Origin: JBEIQE01 sp040376705
Lineage (GTDB): Bacteria > Pseudomonadota > Alphaproteobacteria > UBA2400
Direction: 5' to 3'
NCBI GenBank assembly: GCA_040376705.1
Contig: JBEIQE010000016.1
Span: forward strand, 1-42,487
Length of the DNA stretch: 42,487 nucleotides
Part shown: positions 17,123 through 25,577 of the stretch, one piece after another
How positions within the stretch are numbered: the stretch's first letter is position 1
How the letters are laid out: every line of letters starts with the position of its first letter
Made by a program: the position numbers and the translations under genes
Notes under the pieces: generated by a model
The model's database searches: none
Told to the model about the DNA's origin: nothing
The model's input: the letters and a program-made list of their open reading frames with translations, nothing else

Positions 17123-17371
17123 TTAAGCAGACCGCTTGCCTGCCTCATCTACTTTATCGCGCATATAGCTAATTACAATATCCAGCGCAGCGGGCTCGCG
17201 TACGCTGGACAAAATTACCCCGCTCATACTGGCAATCACATCGCCATGCGCATCAGTTATCTCGAAGTCAAAGCGCTGGCCCTCGTCCGTATAGGCGGCT
17301 GTGCACTCATGCGGTGCAAATGCCTGCTCTATACGTTCGAGGATTTCATCGTTGGAAAGCGGCCCGTTCAT
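17123..17371 (-). CDS. Small acidic protein translationally coupled to htpG
   Basis: 82 residues. The ATG overlaps the htpG stop codon (ATGA), which normally means coupled translation. No TM or signal peptide. The sequence starts MNGPLSNDEILERIEQAFAPHE and has a compact alpha-beta pattern (DFEITDAHGDVIASMSGVI). I recognise no family. As direct partner of HtpG in the operon it could be a co-chaperone or client, which is inference from position only. Confidence 0.7.
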   Translation of the reverse strand: MNGPLSNDEILERIEQAFAPHECTAAYTDEGQRFDFEITDAHGDVIASMSGVILSSVREPAALDIVISYMRDKVDEAGKRSA

Positions 17372-19251
17372 GCCGCTTTCACAAGGCCTTTGCTCAGCAT
17401 CTGTGTCATCAGGTTGGCAAAGCGTACCGGGTCGGGCAGGGGCTCACCTTCCAGAATGCGCGCCTGATCGAGCAGCAGCCATGCCATATCGTTTACGGCA
17501 GCGGCTTTGGTATCGCCCTTGGCAATATCTGCAAGGTTCTTGATCAGCTCATGCTGCGGGTTGATTTCGAGCACGCGCTTGATGCCATCCGGCAGCTGCT
17601 TGTGCTGGCGCAACAGGCGCTCGAGGTTGAGGTCGATATCGTTATCCGATGCCACCAGACACACAGGGCTGCTGGTCAGGCGCTTGCTGATGCGCACATC
17701 GCGCACTGCATCGCCCAGCGCGACCTTAATACCGGCCAGCAGCGGGCCAATATCGGCATCTGCAACTTCCGGCTCATCCTTCTTTTCGGTCTTGGCCACG
17801 GCATCGAGGTTGACCTCGCCGCGGGTGATCGACTGGAATTTCTTGCCGTTAAAGTGCTCAACCGCCGGCTGCCAGAAATCATCCACCGGGTCGGTCAGCA
17901 AGAGTACTTCAATACCGCGCTCCTTGAAGCCTTCAAGCTGCGGCGAACGGGCCAGCACGGCGCGGTCGGTGCCCGAGATCGTATAAATGGTGTCCTGACC
18001 CGGCTTCATGCGGGAAATATAGGTCTCAAGGTCAATCTGCTTGCCATCGCCAGTAATGGTCTCGGTGGTATGGAAGCGGCAAAGCTTGAGCAGCAGAATC
18101 TGGTGGTCTTTATCCTCGTAAATACCTTCCTTCAGCACGGGACCAAAGTTGTCCCAGAAGGTTTCGTACTCGGCATTGTCCTTCGCCGCCTTGGCGATAT
18201 CGCCCAGAATGCGTTTGGTCAGGCCCGCCTTCATCTTGCCCAATACGGGGTTGTTCTGCAGCATTTCGCGGCTCACGTTGAGCGGCAGGTCTTCGCTGTC
18301 CACTACGCCGCGAATGAAGCGCAGGAAGGGCGGCAAGAGGCCATCTGCCGCTTCAGTAATGAATACGCGGCGCACATACAGCTTTACATGGTGGCGGCGC
18401 TGCGGGTCGAACAGATCAAACGGTTTGGTGGTGGGCACAAACAGCAGGGCGCGATAATCGAGCACACCTTCGGCATGCCAATGGATGGTGAGCCACGGGT
18501 CGTCAAACGCATGGCCGGCATGATGGTAGAACTCGGTATATTGCTCAGGCGTGATATCCTTGGGCTGGCGTGTCCACAGGGCTGACGCCGTATTCATGGT
18601 CTTATTCAGGCCCTCTTCCTCACCGGGAATGATAATGGGGAAGGCGATATGGTCGGAATATGTTTTGATGATGGTGGCCAGACGCGTTTCATCGAGGAAC
18701 TCGTCGGTACCATCCTTCATGATCAACTTGATGGCGGTGCCACGCGCGGGAGTCTGCTCATTGCTCACCTCTTCAAGCGTAAAGCTGCCCTTGCCATTCG
18801 AGATCCAGAGCGAGGCTGTGGGCTCGCCTGCCTTGTGGCTGCGTACCTGCACTTCGTCGGCCACCATGAAAGCCGAATAGAAACCCATGCCAAACTGGCC
18901 GATGAGTGAGGGCTTCTCGCCATCGCTCATTTTCTTGATGTAGTCGGCAGTACCCGAACGGGCGATGGTACCAAGGTTGCTCACCAGCTCCTCGCGGCTC
19001 ATGCCTATGCCGTTATCGGTAATGGTAAGGGTGCGGCCCTGCTTATCGTAAGCGATGGTGATTTTCAGATCGCTATCACTCCCCATCAGCTCAGGGGTGG
19101 TCAGGGCTTCGTAGCGCAGCTTGTCGAGTGCGTCCGAGGCGTTGGAGATCAGCTCACGTAAAAACACCTCGCGCTCGCTGTAAAGCGAATGCGCCACAAT
19201 CTCGAGCAGGCGGCTAACTTCGGCCTGAAAACTATGGGTTTCTGTGGTCAT
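17368..19251 (-). CDS. htpG: HSP90-family molecular chaperone HtpG
   Basis: 627 residues, close to the E. coli protein (624). The start is set at the ATG at 19251 because AAGGAG stands 8 nt upstream; the open frame runs 26 codons further. The N-terminal GHKL ATPase domain is intact: ELISNASDALDKLRYEAL with the catalytic Glu and Asn, ITDNGIGMSREEL, and GQFGMGFYSAFMV (lid). The middle domain has VRRVFITEAADGLLPPFLRF and SREMLQNNPVLGKMKAGLTKR, and the C-terminal dimerisation domain follows. HtpG works as a dimer in the cytosol, remodelling clients with ATP, usually under heat-shock (RpoH) control. I could not identify a convincing sigma-32 promoter by eye. Two unknown genes follow in the same operon. 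Confidence 0.98.
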   Translation of the reverse strand: MTTETHSFQAEVSRLLEIVAHSLYSEREVFLRELISNASDALDKLRYEALTTPELMGSDSDLKITIAYDKQGRTLTITDNGIGMSREELVSNLGTIARSGTADYIKKMSDGEKPSLIGQFGMGFYSAFMVADEVQVRSHKAGEPTASLWISNGKGSFTLEEVSNEQTPARGTAIKLIMKDGTDEFLDETRLATIIKTYSDHIAFPIIIPGEEEGLNKTMNTASALWTRQPKDITPEQYTEFYHHAGHAFDDPWLTIHWHAEGVLDYRALLFVPTTKPFDLFDPQRRHHVKLYVRRVFITEAADGLLPPFLRFIRGVVDSEDLPLNVSREMLQNNPVLGKMKAGLTKRILGDIAKAAKDNAEYETFWDNFGPVLKEGIYEDKDHQILLLKLCRFHTTETITGDGKQIDLETYISRMKPGQDTIYTISGTDRAVLARSPQLEGFKERGIEVLLLTDPVDDFWQPAVEHFNGKKFQSITRGEVNLDAVAKTEKKDEPEVADADIGPLLAGIKVALGDAVRDVRISKRLTSSPVCLVASDNDIDLNLERLLRQHKQLPDGIKRVLEINPQHELIKNLADIAKGDTKAAAVNDMAWLLLDQARILEGEPLPDPVRFANLMTQMLSKGLVKAA

Positions 19252-19321
19252 GATAAGGCTCCTTGAATTCGGTGCAGGATATGTCGGGATTAACCGCCCG
19301 GGTGTCAAGTCTTTACCCCAT

Positions 19322-19360
19322 AAAAACAAAACCCCCAGCGGTTAGGCCGGGGGTTTGTCT
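19322..19360 (-). terminator. Intrinsic terminator after the exported protein gene
   Basis: Minus strand: AAACCCCC, a 12 nt loop, GGGGGTTT, then TGTTTTTA. It lies about 30 bp after the stop of the gene ending at 19388 and before the htpG start, separating the two transcription units. Confidence 0.85.
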
Positions 19361-19387
19361 GTAGTTTAGCTGCTTAATTAAGCGGCT

Positions 19388-21031
19388 TTAGGGCTGCACA
19401 GCCTCAGGACGGCCACCCTTATCGAAAGCGCCTTGCGGGCGGTCTGCCGTGGGGTTGGGGTCGAAGTTGCCTTCTTTGGTGGCGCTGCCAGCGCGCATAT
19501 CTGGCACCATGCCGCGCAGATTGATCATCTCTGCGCCGTTCAGCTTCACGCTGCCCTGCGGGGTCAGTTCCACCTGATAGGTATAGGCCGACGGGGTAAC
19601 GCCTGCTACTTCCTTGCCTTGCATCTGCAGCATCGACATGGCCATCAGCACACCCTGTTCCATCGGATCGGGTTGGGCCTGCGGGGTGGTGGCGCTGGCA
19701 GCAGCGGCCCCCATGTTGTCTGTAATGCGCTTCACCAGCTCGCTGATACCGTTGATGCGGGTATCAATCGTGCCAACCGCACCGATTGGCGAGGCTTGCG
19801 TTGCCTTGATGGTGCCCTGTGATAGAGCGTTCAAAGCGCGCGCGTTAAAGCTGATGTTGTTGATGATGATGGCGGTCTGCGCCTTCTCCATCAATGCCAG
19901 AGCTGACTGCGCGCCGCTATGTAGGTTCTCTGGGCCACCTTCGCCAGACTTGGGGCCGAGCATGGCAGCAGCGGTCTGGCTGGCGGTCTGGAACAGCTGA
20001 CCGGCAGGGATATTCGTGACGTTGATATCAAGCTTGGCGGCTGCGGGCAGCAGGTCGGCCATAATGCGGCTTTCAATCGGCTTTACCATCAGGCCGTTGT
20101 GCTCATAGGTCATTCTCAGATCGATCAGCTGTTCCGCATCCGATACAGCGCTGCCACCAAGTTTGACCAGCGGCAGCTTTACGGTTACCGGCGGTTCATC
20201 CTTGCGCTCAACGAACACCATATCAATGCCGTTAGCCACAAGGCTTACATTGCTGGTGCCGCCTGCGCCGCCCTGCTGGGCTGAACCCATGATCGAGCCT
20301 AAACGGGCCAGCAAGCCAGCTGCATCAGCCGGATTGGCGGTGGCATCCGCAGGAGCCTTGGTCAGGCCGCTCATATCGTAATCCTGCACAGTGCTTGAAA
20401 GGCCGAGGGCCTCCAGCTTAACCTGTGCTGCGCGGCCGCGCTCTTTATCGGCATAAACAATCTGCACGTCGCGCATGTTGAAGCTGCCCTGACCATCGAC
20501 ATGACTATTTTCGCGGGCAGTCATCTGGTTTACAGCGCCGGCCTCGGCAATCTTGATGGTGAGCGGCTCTTTGGTATCGGTGTAAACAATGTCCTTCAGC
20601 ACCGCGATGCTGTTGTTGAAGTGGTGGTTGGCGGCGTTCCACTCGCCGGTAATCTGCTGGGTTGTGGCAGTTGCACTGCCGCGCGGGGCACCAGCCTTGT
20701 CGTTAATGGTCAGGAAGGTGGTGGGCAGGGTTGCTACGTAGCTGTAAACGCCCTCGGCCATCGGTTTCATGCGCACGGCGATTTGCGGAATTGCGACGCT
20801 GAAATCATCCCGGCGGCTGTTAAAGGTCAGGCTGGGCAGGGTAACGGCAAAGGCATCGCCATCAATCTTCACTGTAGGGGCACCGCCCAGCTCGGCTGCG
20901 CCAAGGCTGCCCAAGCTGTCGGTCAGCTGCTTGGTCAGGGCATCAGCACCGGCGGCATCAACCGCAGCCTGTGCATAAAAGGGGGCACACACCGCGAGGG
21001 CAGTGGTGAGGGACAGGCGCAGCATGGACAT
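19388..21031 (-). CDS. Large exported protein, possibly DUF945/AsmA-like, unknown function
   Basis: 547 residues with a signal peptide (MSMLRLSLTTALAVCAPFYAQA). The mature protein is made of many short beta strands with amphipathic alternation (VKIDGDAFAVTLPSLTF, AIPQIAVRMKPM, VTVKLPLVKLGG), a pattern seen in periplasmic lipid- or polymer-binding proteins of the DUF945 or AsmA-like kinds. No decisive motif is visible and the match is weak. The C-terminal 40 residues are Gly/Pro/Asp-rich and disordered. Start at 21031 with GAGG upstream; a second ATG two codons later is possible. It is transcribed alone, ended by the terminator at 19322 and divergent from the helicase gene. Confidence 0.7.
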   Translation of the reverse strand: MSMLRLSLTTALAVCAPFYAQAAVDAAGADALTKQLTDSLGSLGAAELGGAPTVKIDGDAFAVTLPSLTFNSRRDDFSVAIPQIAVRMKPMAEGVYSYVATLPTTFLTINDKAGAPRGSATATTQQITGEWNAANHHFNNSIAVLKDIVYTDTKEPLTIKIAEAGAVNQMTARENSHVDGQGSFNMRDVQIVYADKERGRAAQVKLEALGLSSTVQDYDMSGLTKAPADATANPADAAGLLARLGSIMGSAQQGGAGGTSNVSLVANGIDMVFVERKDEPPVTVKLPLVKLGGSAVSDAEQLIDLRMTYEHNGLMVKPIESRIMADLLPAAAKLDINVTNIPAGQLFQTASQTAAAMLGPKSGEGGPENLHSGAQSALALMEKAQTAIIINNISFNARALNALSQGTIKATQASPIGAVGTIDTRINGISELVKRITDNMGAAAASATTPQAQPDPMEQGVLMAMSMLQMQGKEVAGVTPSAYTYQVELTPQGSVKLNGAEMINLRGMVPDMRAGSATKEGNFDPNPTADRPQGAFDKGGRPEAVQP

Positions 21032-21127
21032 TCTAAAGCCTCATCAGGGCAGGAGGGGACGGGTGCTTCCTTCTACTCTGCCGCCACGGCACTTGCAATT
21101 ACCCTCAATTGCGGCACTCTGCCTCTT

Positions 21128-23578
21128 ATGAATATTGCTACACCTGCCGAGCCCATCCTTTCTGCCGTACTGGGCCCTACAAATACCGGTAAAACCCACC
21201 ATGCGCTTGAGCGCATGCAGCAATATACCACCGGTATGATGGGCTTTCCGCTCAGACTCTTAGCACGTGAGAATTACGACCGCCTCTCAGCTAAGCTGGG
21301 TGCCGGCAAAGTGGCGCTCATCACCGGCGAAGAACGCATTTTACCCAATAAGCCCAGTTACTGGATTTGCACCGTCGAGGCCATGCCGCTCGATAAAGTG
21401 GTCGATTTTGTAGCGGTGGACGAAATCCAGCTGGCGGCCGACCCTGAGCGCGGCCACGCCTTTACCGACCGGCTGCTCAACGCGCGCGGCCGCTGCGAGA
21501 CCATGTTTGTGGGCGCTGCTACCATTCGCCCGCTTCTTGAGCAGATGTATCCTGAAATCCAGGTCATCACGCGCGAGCGCTTCTCGCAGCTCAGCTATGC
21601 CGGCCATAAAAAACTCACGCGCCTGCCCAAGCGCACTGCCATCATTGCCTTCAGTGCGGACGATGTATACCGCATGGCCGAGCTTGTGCGTCAGCGCCAG
21701 GGCGGTGCTGCAGTGGTTATGGGCGCGCTCAGCCCGCGCACAAGAAATGCTCAAGTCGCCATGTATCAGGCGGGTGAGGTTGATTACATTGTGGCTACCG
21801 ATGCTATCGGCATGGGTTTGAATATGAATATCGATCACATCGCTTTTGCGCGCCTCAACAAGTTTGATGGTTCCAAGAGCCGCCCCTTGCGCGCTGATGA
21901 GCTGGCGCAAATCGCGGGCCGTGCGGGCCGCCATACAACCGATGGCACCTTTGGCTGTACCGAAGGCATAGAAGAAATACCGGAAGATCTGGTCGCCGCT
22001 ATCGAGACGCATAACTTCGCTCCGCTGCAGCAGCTGATGTGGCGTAACAGTGATCTCGACTTCGCATCGCCCAAAGCCCTGCTGGCCTCGCTTGAGCAAA
22101 AGCCACCTTTCGCGTTCCTGCGCCGCCCGCAGGGGCTGGAGGATACCGAAGCGCTGATGGCACTTCTGCGTGATGATGAAGTGAAGGCACGTTTGGGCAA
22201 ACCTGCGCAGCTGTTCCTGCTTTGGGAAGTGTGTCAGGTACCGGACTTCGAGAAAATTCTCTCGGAATCATATCTGCGGTTACTCAAGCAGTTCTTCCTT
22301 TACCTCACTTCGCCCGAAGGCGTCTTGCCGGAGGACTGGGTAGCCGAGCAGGTTGATAGGCTCGATAGCTGTAATGGCGCCATCGATACGCTCACCACAC
22401 GCCTTGGCCGTATCCGTACCTGGACCTACATCGCCAACCGTGGCAACTGGCTCAAGGATAGTGCGTATTGGCAAGGCAAGGCCCGTAAGATCGAGGATAA
22501 GCTGTCAGACGCTTTACACGAGCGTCTGACTGAACTGTTCGTTGAAAAGCGGGCTGGTATCGGCCCGCGTGCCAGCGCCTTCTGCCATGTGCAGGACGAT
22601 AACACCGTGATGATCGATGGTAAGCGCGTGGGCTGGTTCAATGGCTTCCACTTTAATGCTGACCATGAAGCCCGCACCGCGCTCGAGGCCCGAGATGTCA
22701 TGCGTGCGGTCAGGCCCGCACTCACGCATGAGGCTAGCAAGCGCGCCAAGCTGCTGGCCGAAGCGGTGGATGATGCCATTACGCTCAACACCAAAGGCGA
22801 GCTGCTGTGGCAGCGTGCGGTGATTGGCCGTGTTACCCGCGGAGCCAGCCTGCTCAAGCCATCAGCCGAGGCCGTAGCGGGTGACTGGCTGCTGCATGAA
22901 GATAAAGCCCGGATTGAAGTGCGCTTGCGCCAACGTGTGCGCGATTGGTTTGATGGCACCATCGGCGCGCTGGTCCGCGTGGCCGATCTTGAGCTCACGC
23001 CCTCTGCGCGTGGCGTCGCCTATCAGCTGGTCGAGGCTTTGGGCTGCATGCAGCGCAAGGATGTGGCCGAGTTGATTGAAGGTATAACCAAGGAAGACCG
23101 CACTGCGTTTTCAACCTGCGGTGTGCATCTTGGCAGTGCCTTGGTGTGGATTGACCGGCTATGGACGCCCGAGGCCATGCGCGCGCGCGCCCTCATGTGG
23201 GCCATCTGGAAGGGCCAGCCCATTCCGCCGCCGCCACAGGGCAAAAGCGTACCGGTGGGCGATATCCCTAAAACCATCTGGCATGCATTAGGTTACTCTG
23301 TGCTCTCAGGCCGTGCGGTACGGGCAGATGTGCTGGAAGAGGTCATCAGCATGCTGCACCAAACTCCAGCCCCGCCGCAGGCCAATATCGCCAAGAGCCT
23401 CGGCCTGCCCGAGAAGGCGTTGAGTGAAGCACTCAAGGCGCTGGGTTATCGCATCATCCGTAAGGAGGATAACGTGGTGCGCTATATCAAGCGCAGCGAG
23501 AAGGTTGCCCCTGCGCCCGAGCCGGTGGACAGCAAAACTGCCGCCGACCGGCTTAATGCTTTGTGGGGCCGTGCCTGA
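21128..23578 (+). CDS. SUV3-type ATP-dependent RNA helicase
   Basis: 816 residues from the ATG at 21128. The open frame continues upstream, but homology starts with LGPTNTGKT, so this start fits although no good ribosome site is visible. Superfamily 2 motifs: Walker A GPTNTGKT (16-23), Walker B/DEVH-like VDEIQ (97-101), GAATIRPLL, and motif VI QIAGRAGRH in the second RecA domain. The long C-terminal half carries the SUV3-type helical region. The mitochondrial relative SUPV3L1 works with PNPase in the degradosome, and the alphaproteobacterial homologues are thought to act in RNA turnover. The C-terminal part has a helix-turn-helix-like stretch and a basic tail. It overlaps dgkA by one base (TGATG), so the two are co-expressed. 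Confidence 0.93.
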   Translation: MNIATPAEPILSAVLGPTNTGKTHHALERMQQYTTGMMGFPLRLLARENYDRLSAKLGAGKVALITGEERILPNKPSYWICTVEAMPLDKVVDFVAVDEIQLAADPERGHAFTDRLLNARGRCETMFVGAATIRPLLEQMYPEIQVITRERFSQLSYAGHKKLTRLPKRTAIIAFSADDVYRMAELVRQRQGGAAVVMGALSPRTRNAQVAMYQAGEVDYIVATDAIGMGLNMNIDHIAFARLNKFDGSKSRPLRADELAQIAGRAGRHTTDGTFGCTEGIEEIPEDLVAAIETHNFAPLQQLMWRNSDLDFASPKALLASLEQKPPFAFLRRPQGLEDTEALMALLRDDEVKARLGKPAQLFLLWEVCQVPDFEKILSESYLRLLKQFFLYLTSPEGVLPEDWVAEQVDRLDSCNGAIDTLTTRLGRIRTWTYIANRGNWLKDSAYWQGKARKIEDKLSDALHERLTELFVEKRAGIGPRASAFCHVQDDNTVMIDGKRVGWFNGFHFNADHEARTALEARDVMRAVRPALTHEASKRAKLLAEAVDDAITLNTKGELLWQRAVIGRVTRGASLLKPSAEAVAGDWLLHEDKARIEVRLRQRVRDWFDGTIGALVRVADLELTPSARGVAYQLVEALGCMQRKDVAELIEGITKEDRTAFSTCGVHLGSALVWIDRLWTPEAMRARALMWAIWKGQPIPPPPQGKSVPVGDIPKTIWHALGYSVLSGRAVRADVLEEVISMLHQTPAPPQANIAKSLGLPEKALSEALKALGYRIIRKEDNVVRYIKRSEKVAPAPEPVDSKTAADRLNALWGRA

Positions 23579-23937
23579 TGCTCAACCCTATCACCCGCCT
23601 GCTGCGCAATACCGGTTACTCATGGCAGGGCCTTAAGGCCGTCTGGCAAACCGAATGGGCCTTCAGGGCCGAGGTTGTGGTGGCAGCGCCCATGGCGATT
23701 ATCGCGCTGCTGCTGCCTGTCAGCCTGCCGGAAAAGGCCTTGCTGCTCTCGGCACTGCTGCTGGTGCTGCTGGCCGAGCTGGCCAATACCGCCATCGAGG
23801 TTGTGATTAACCGTATCTCGGAAGAGCGCCATCCGCTCTCTGGCAAAGCCAAAGATATCGGCAGCGCTATGGTGTTCATCGCGCTGGTTAACGCCGGTCT
23901 CATCTGGTTGTTTATCCTGTGGGGCTACGTGTTTTAA
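23578..23937 (+). CDS. dgkA: Diacylglycerol kinase DgkA
   Basis: 119 residues, three membrane helices, the normal size for this trimeric inner-membrane enzyme. The family core is present: a helical N-terminus (LRNTGYSWQGLKAVWQTEWAFRAE in outline), the catalytic/ATP segment LLAELANTAIEVVINRISEE, and KAKDIGSAMVFIALVNA. It phosphorylates diacylglycerol to phosphatidate, recycling the lipid released when phosphoglycerol head groups are transferred to periplasmic glucans or LPS. The ATG overlaps the helicase stop codon, so it depends on translation of the upstream gene. Confidence 0.95.
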   Translation: MLNPITRLLRNTGYSWQGLKAVWQTEWAFRAEVVVAAPMAIIALLLPVSLPEKALLLSALLLVLLAELANTAIEVVINRISEERHPLSGKAKDIGSAMVFIALVNAGLIWLFILWGYVF

Positions 23938-23976
23938 GCTTGCGTTTTTTAGCCCCGCTTGGCTAGCCTTGCGCTC

Positions 23977-25023
23977 ATGGTCTGGACCACCCCTTCTGGC
24001 GCCTTTGCGGCGCATCATCCGCCCGCATGGCTCAAGCGCGATATGCAGTTGGCCGAAACCCAGCTGCCTGGCGTGCAGGTGTTTGTGGCCTTCCTCAATG
24101 ACCTGCCCGAGTGGGACGCGCTGCGCAAACTGCGAGAGCTGCGCAATACCTCTTTTGTTGATGCCGAGAATTACAAGGCCGCCAAGGCGCAGATAGTGCC
24201 GGGTGCGCAGTTTAAAATCTATCCGCAGCGCCGCGAAAAGATGGCTGCCCTGTGCCACAAGGCCTTTGGCCCGAGCGAGGCGTTTACCGCCATCGCCAAG
24301 GATGTGGGCAGTAAAGTACATGCAGGCACCATGGCTGATGTTGCCACCCTTGTGCAGCTCATGCCTAACAGCCTGATTGGGGCTGACGACCAGTGGTTGC
24401 TGCACCAGGCATTCCCCTCGCAAGCGGTTATCCTGCTCGATGAGCGCGGCCTTACCGCCAAACAGCATCTGGCCCAGCAGTTGGGTTTGAGCGATTGGAT
24501 GTGCGATGTACCCGCAGCAGTTAACCTGCACCGCGGCCAGTTCTGGCATGAGGTGCATCATCTGCGCGCCAAGTTTGTGGACGATGCATGGACGCCGCGC
24601 CGCCGCGAAGAACTGGCTTGCGATAAACACGCCATGGCCATGTGCGCCCAGCAGGGCGATAGCGCCACGGCTGGCTATCAGCTCGGTCTGCGTACGCTGG
24701 TCAGTTTTGTAACTGGCGTAGGTACAGCGCCTTACTGGTACCCGCTCTCGCTCAATGGTGTGGCGGTTGATGAAGCGCAAGAGCTGCAAGCGGTTGTAAA
24801 TATAAAAGCTGCAGCTCTCGGTATGCACGGCGCACCCGCCCCTGAAGTCCTGCCGCTTTACGAAAGCGATAGCGGTATGCGTAGCGATGCGCGCCTGCGT
24901 GACCTGCAACGGAATGTCTCAAGCATAGAGGGTGCCGTCAGTGAGCAGCTGGCGCAGCATACACTGGCCATGGCACAGCGCTATGTGCCCGGAGCACTCA
25001 CGCGGCAAATCAAGCTGGGTTAA
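23977..25023 (+). CDS. Putative zinc metallopeptidase with HEVHH motif, uncharacterised
   Basis: 348 residues from the ATG at 23977; a TTG six codons upstream is also in frame and neither has a clear ribosome site. There is no signal peptide or TM, so it should be cytoplasmic. A zinc-peptidase-like motif HEVHH stands at 191-195, followed by RRREELACDKHAMAM (209-223), the arrangement in which gluzincin-type peptidases of the M48/M56 style place the third ligand Glu (E211 or E212) and a nearby Asp. The rest has no recognised domain. Several cysteines and histidines surround the motif. Peptidase activity is inferred from the motif alone. It lies 39 bp after dgkA and may be in that operon. Confidence 0.6.
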   Translation: MVWTTPSGAFAAHHPPAWLKRDMQLAETQLPGVQVFVAFLNDLPEWDALRKLRELRNTSFVDAENYKAAKAQIVPGAQFKIYPQRREKMAALCHKAFGPSEAFTAIAKDVGSKVHAGTMADVATLVQLMPNSLIGADDQWLLHQAFPSQAVILLDERGLTAKQHLAQQLGLSDWMCDVPAAVNLHRGQFWHEVHHLRAKFVDDAWTPRRREELACDKHAMAMCAQQGDSATAGYQLGLRTLVSFVTGVGTAPYWYPLSLNGVAVDEAQELQAVVNIKAAALGMHGAPAPEVLPLYESDSGMRSDARLRDLQRNVSSIEGAVSEQLAQHTLAMAQRYVPGALTRQIKLG

Positions 25024-25430
25024 GGCGTAATAGCCTCACGGGCCGACCACAGCTTGTGACTGCTGGCGGTGGCGCGCATTTCTTCATACGGATTTTTGGC
25101 AATCTCAAGAAACACGCTAGCCGGGCCGGGAGCAGGTAATATCCGTGCTTCTTCCTTGGCATCAGCCAGCGCAAGGCGGTACAGGCGCTTCAGGTCGCGC
25201 GTGTGTAGGCGTCGCTGCTTGTTGTTCACATCGGTAAACACGGCAACCGGAGCTACGCGGTGGCCTGCGCGCTCTTCAGGCAGGGTTACAATAAGCTGGG
25301 TGCAGACAAAACTTTTAAGCTGCGCATAGCTGCGGGCCTGCTTCTCGCGCTGGTTAAAACGCAATGAAATGAAGTGTTGCGGGTGCTGCACAGTGGCAGG
25401 ATCCCTGTTTTTACTACTGCGATGGCCCAT
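25020..25430 (-). CDS. Uncharacterised basic 136-residue protein
   Basis: ATG at 25430 with AGGGA upstream. The N-terminal 25 residues are basic and disordered (HRSSKNRDPATVQHPQ). The middle has an alpha-beta pattern (QLKSFVCTQLIVTLPEERAGHRVAPVAVFTDV) and a basic helix (RRLHTRDLKRLYRLALADAKEEAR), which might bind nucleic acid. No family is recognised. The stop codon overlaps that of the convergent HEXXH gene in a shared TTAA. The gene is divergent from fdxA, and a long palindrome lies between them. Confidence 0.6.
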   Translation of the reverse strand: MGHRSSKNRDPATVQHPQHFISLRFNQREKQARSYAQLKSFVCTQLIVTLPEERAGHRVAPVAVFTDVNNKQRRLHTRDLKRLYRLALADAKEEARILPAPGPASVFLEIAKNPYEEMRATASSHKLWSAREAITP

Positions 25431-25462
25431 TTATTCCCTGTTCTTTGAGGCAAGATTAGTCA

Positions 25463-25481
25463 TTGCTTAAAATTTAAGCAA
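25463..25481. promoter_or_regulatory. 19 bp perfect palindrome in the divergent region before fdxA
   Basis: TTGCTTAAAATTTAAGCAA: two 9 bp arms around one A. It lies 33 bp upstream of the minus-strand gene start and 41 bp before the putative fdxA -35. Its symmetry and place suggest a transcription-factor operator. It is not a clear Irr, RirA or IscR box. Confidence 0.5.
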
Positions 25482-25521
25482 CCGATTTTTACCTCATTCA
25501 GGCGTAACGTTCTTGTGCGGC

Positions 25522-25550
25522 TTGGCATAAATCGCCTGAATGTGCTAAAT
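25522..25550 (+). promoter_or_regulatory. Putative fdxA promoter
   Basis: TTGGCA (25522-25527), 17 bp spacer, CTAAAT (25545-25550), 27 bp before the start codon. It fits the looser alphaproteobacterial sigma-70 pattern. Confidence 0.45.
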
Positions 25551-25577
25551 GCGCCCATTCATTTATGAGGTCCCGTC

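Noticed and set aside
17314..18585. 423-codon plus-strand frame opposite htpG
   Set aside because: Antisense shadow of HtpG, no recognisable domain.
20501..21127. 209-codon upstream extension of the helicase frame
   Set aside because: It lies antisense to the exported protein gene with its signal peptide, and helicase homology starts only at 21128.
23620..24909. 429-codon minus-strand frame across dgkA and the HEXXH gene
   Set aside because: Spans two genes on the other strand, one of them (DgkA) certain; composition typical for a shadow.
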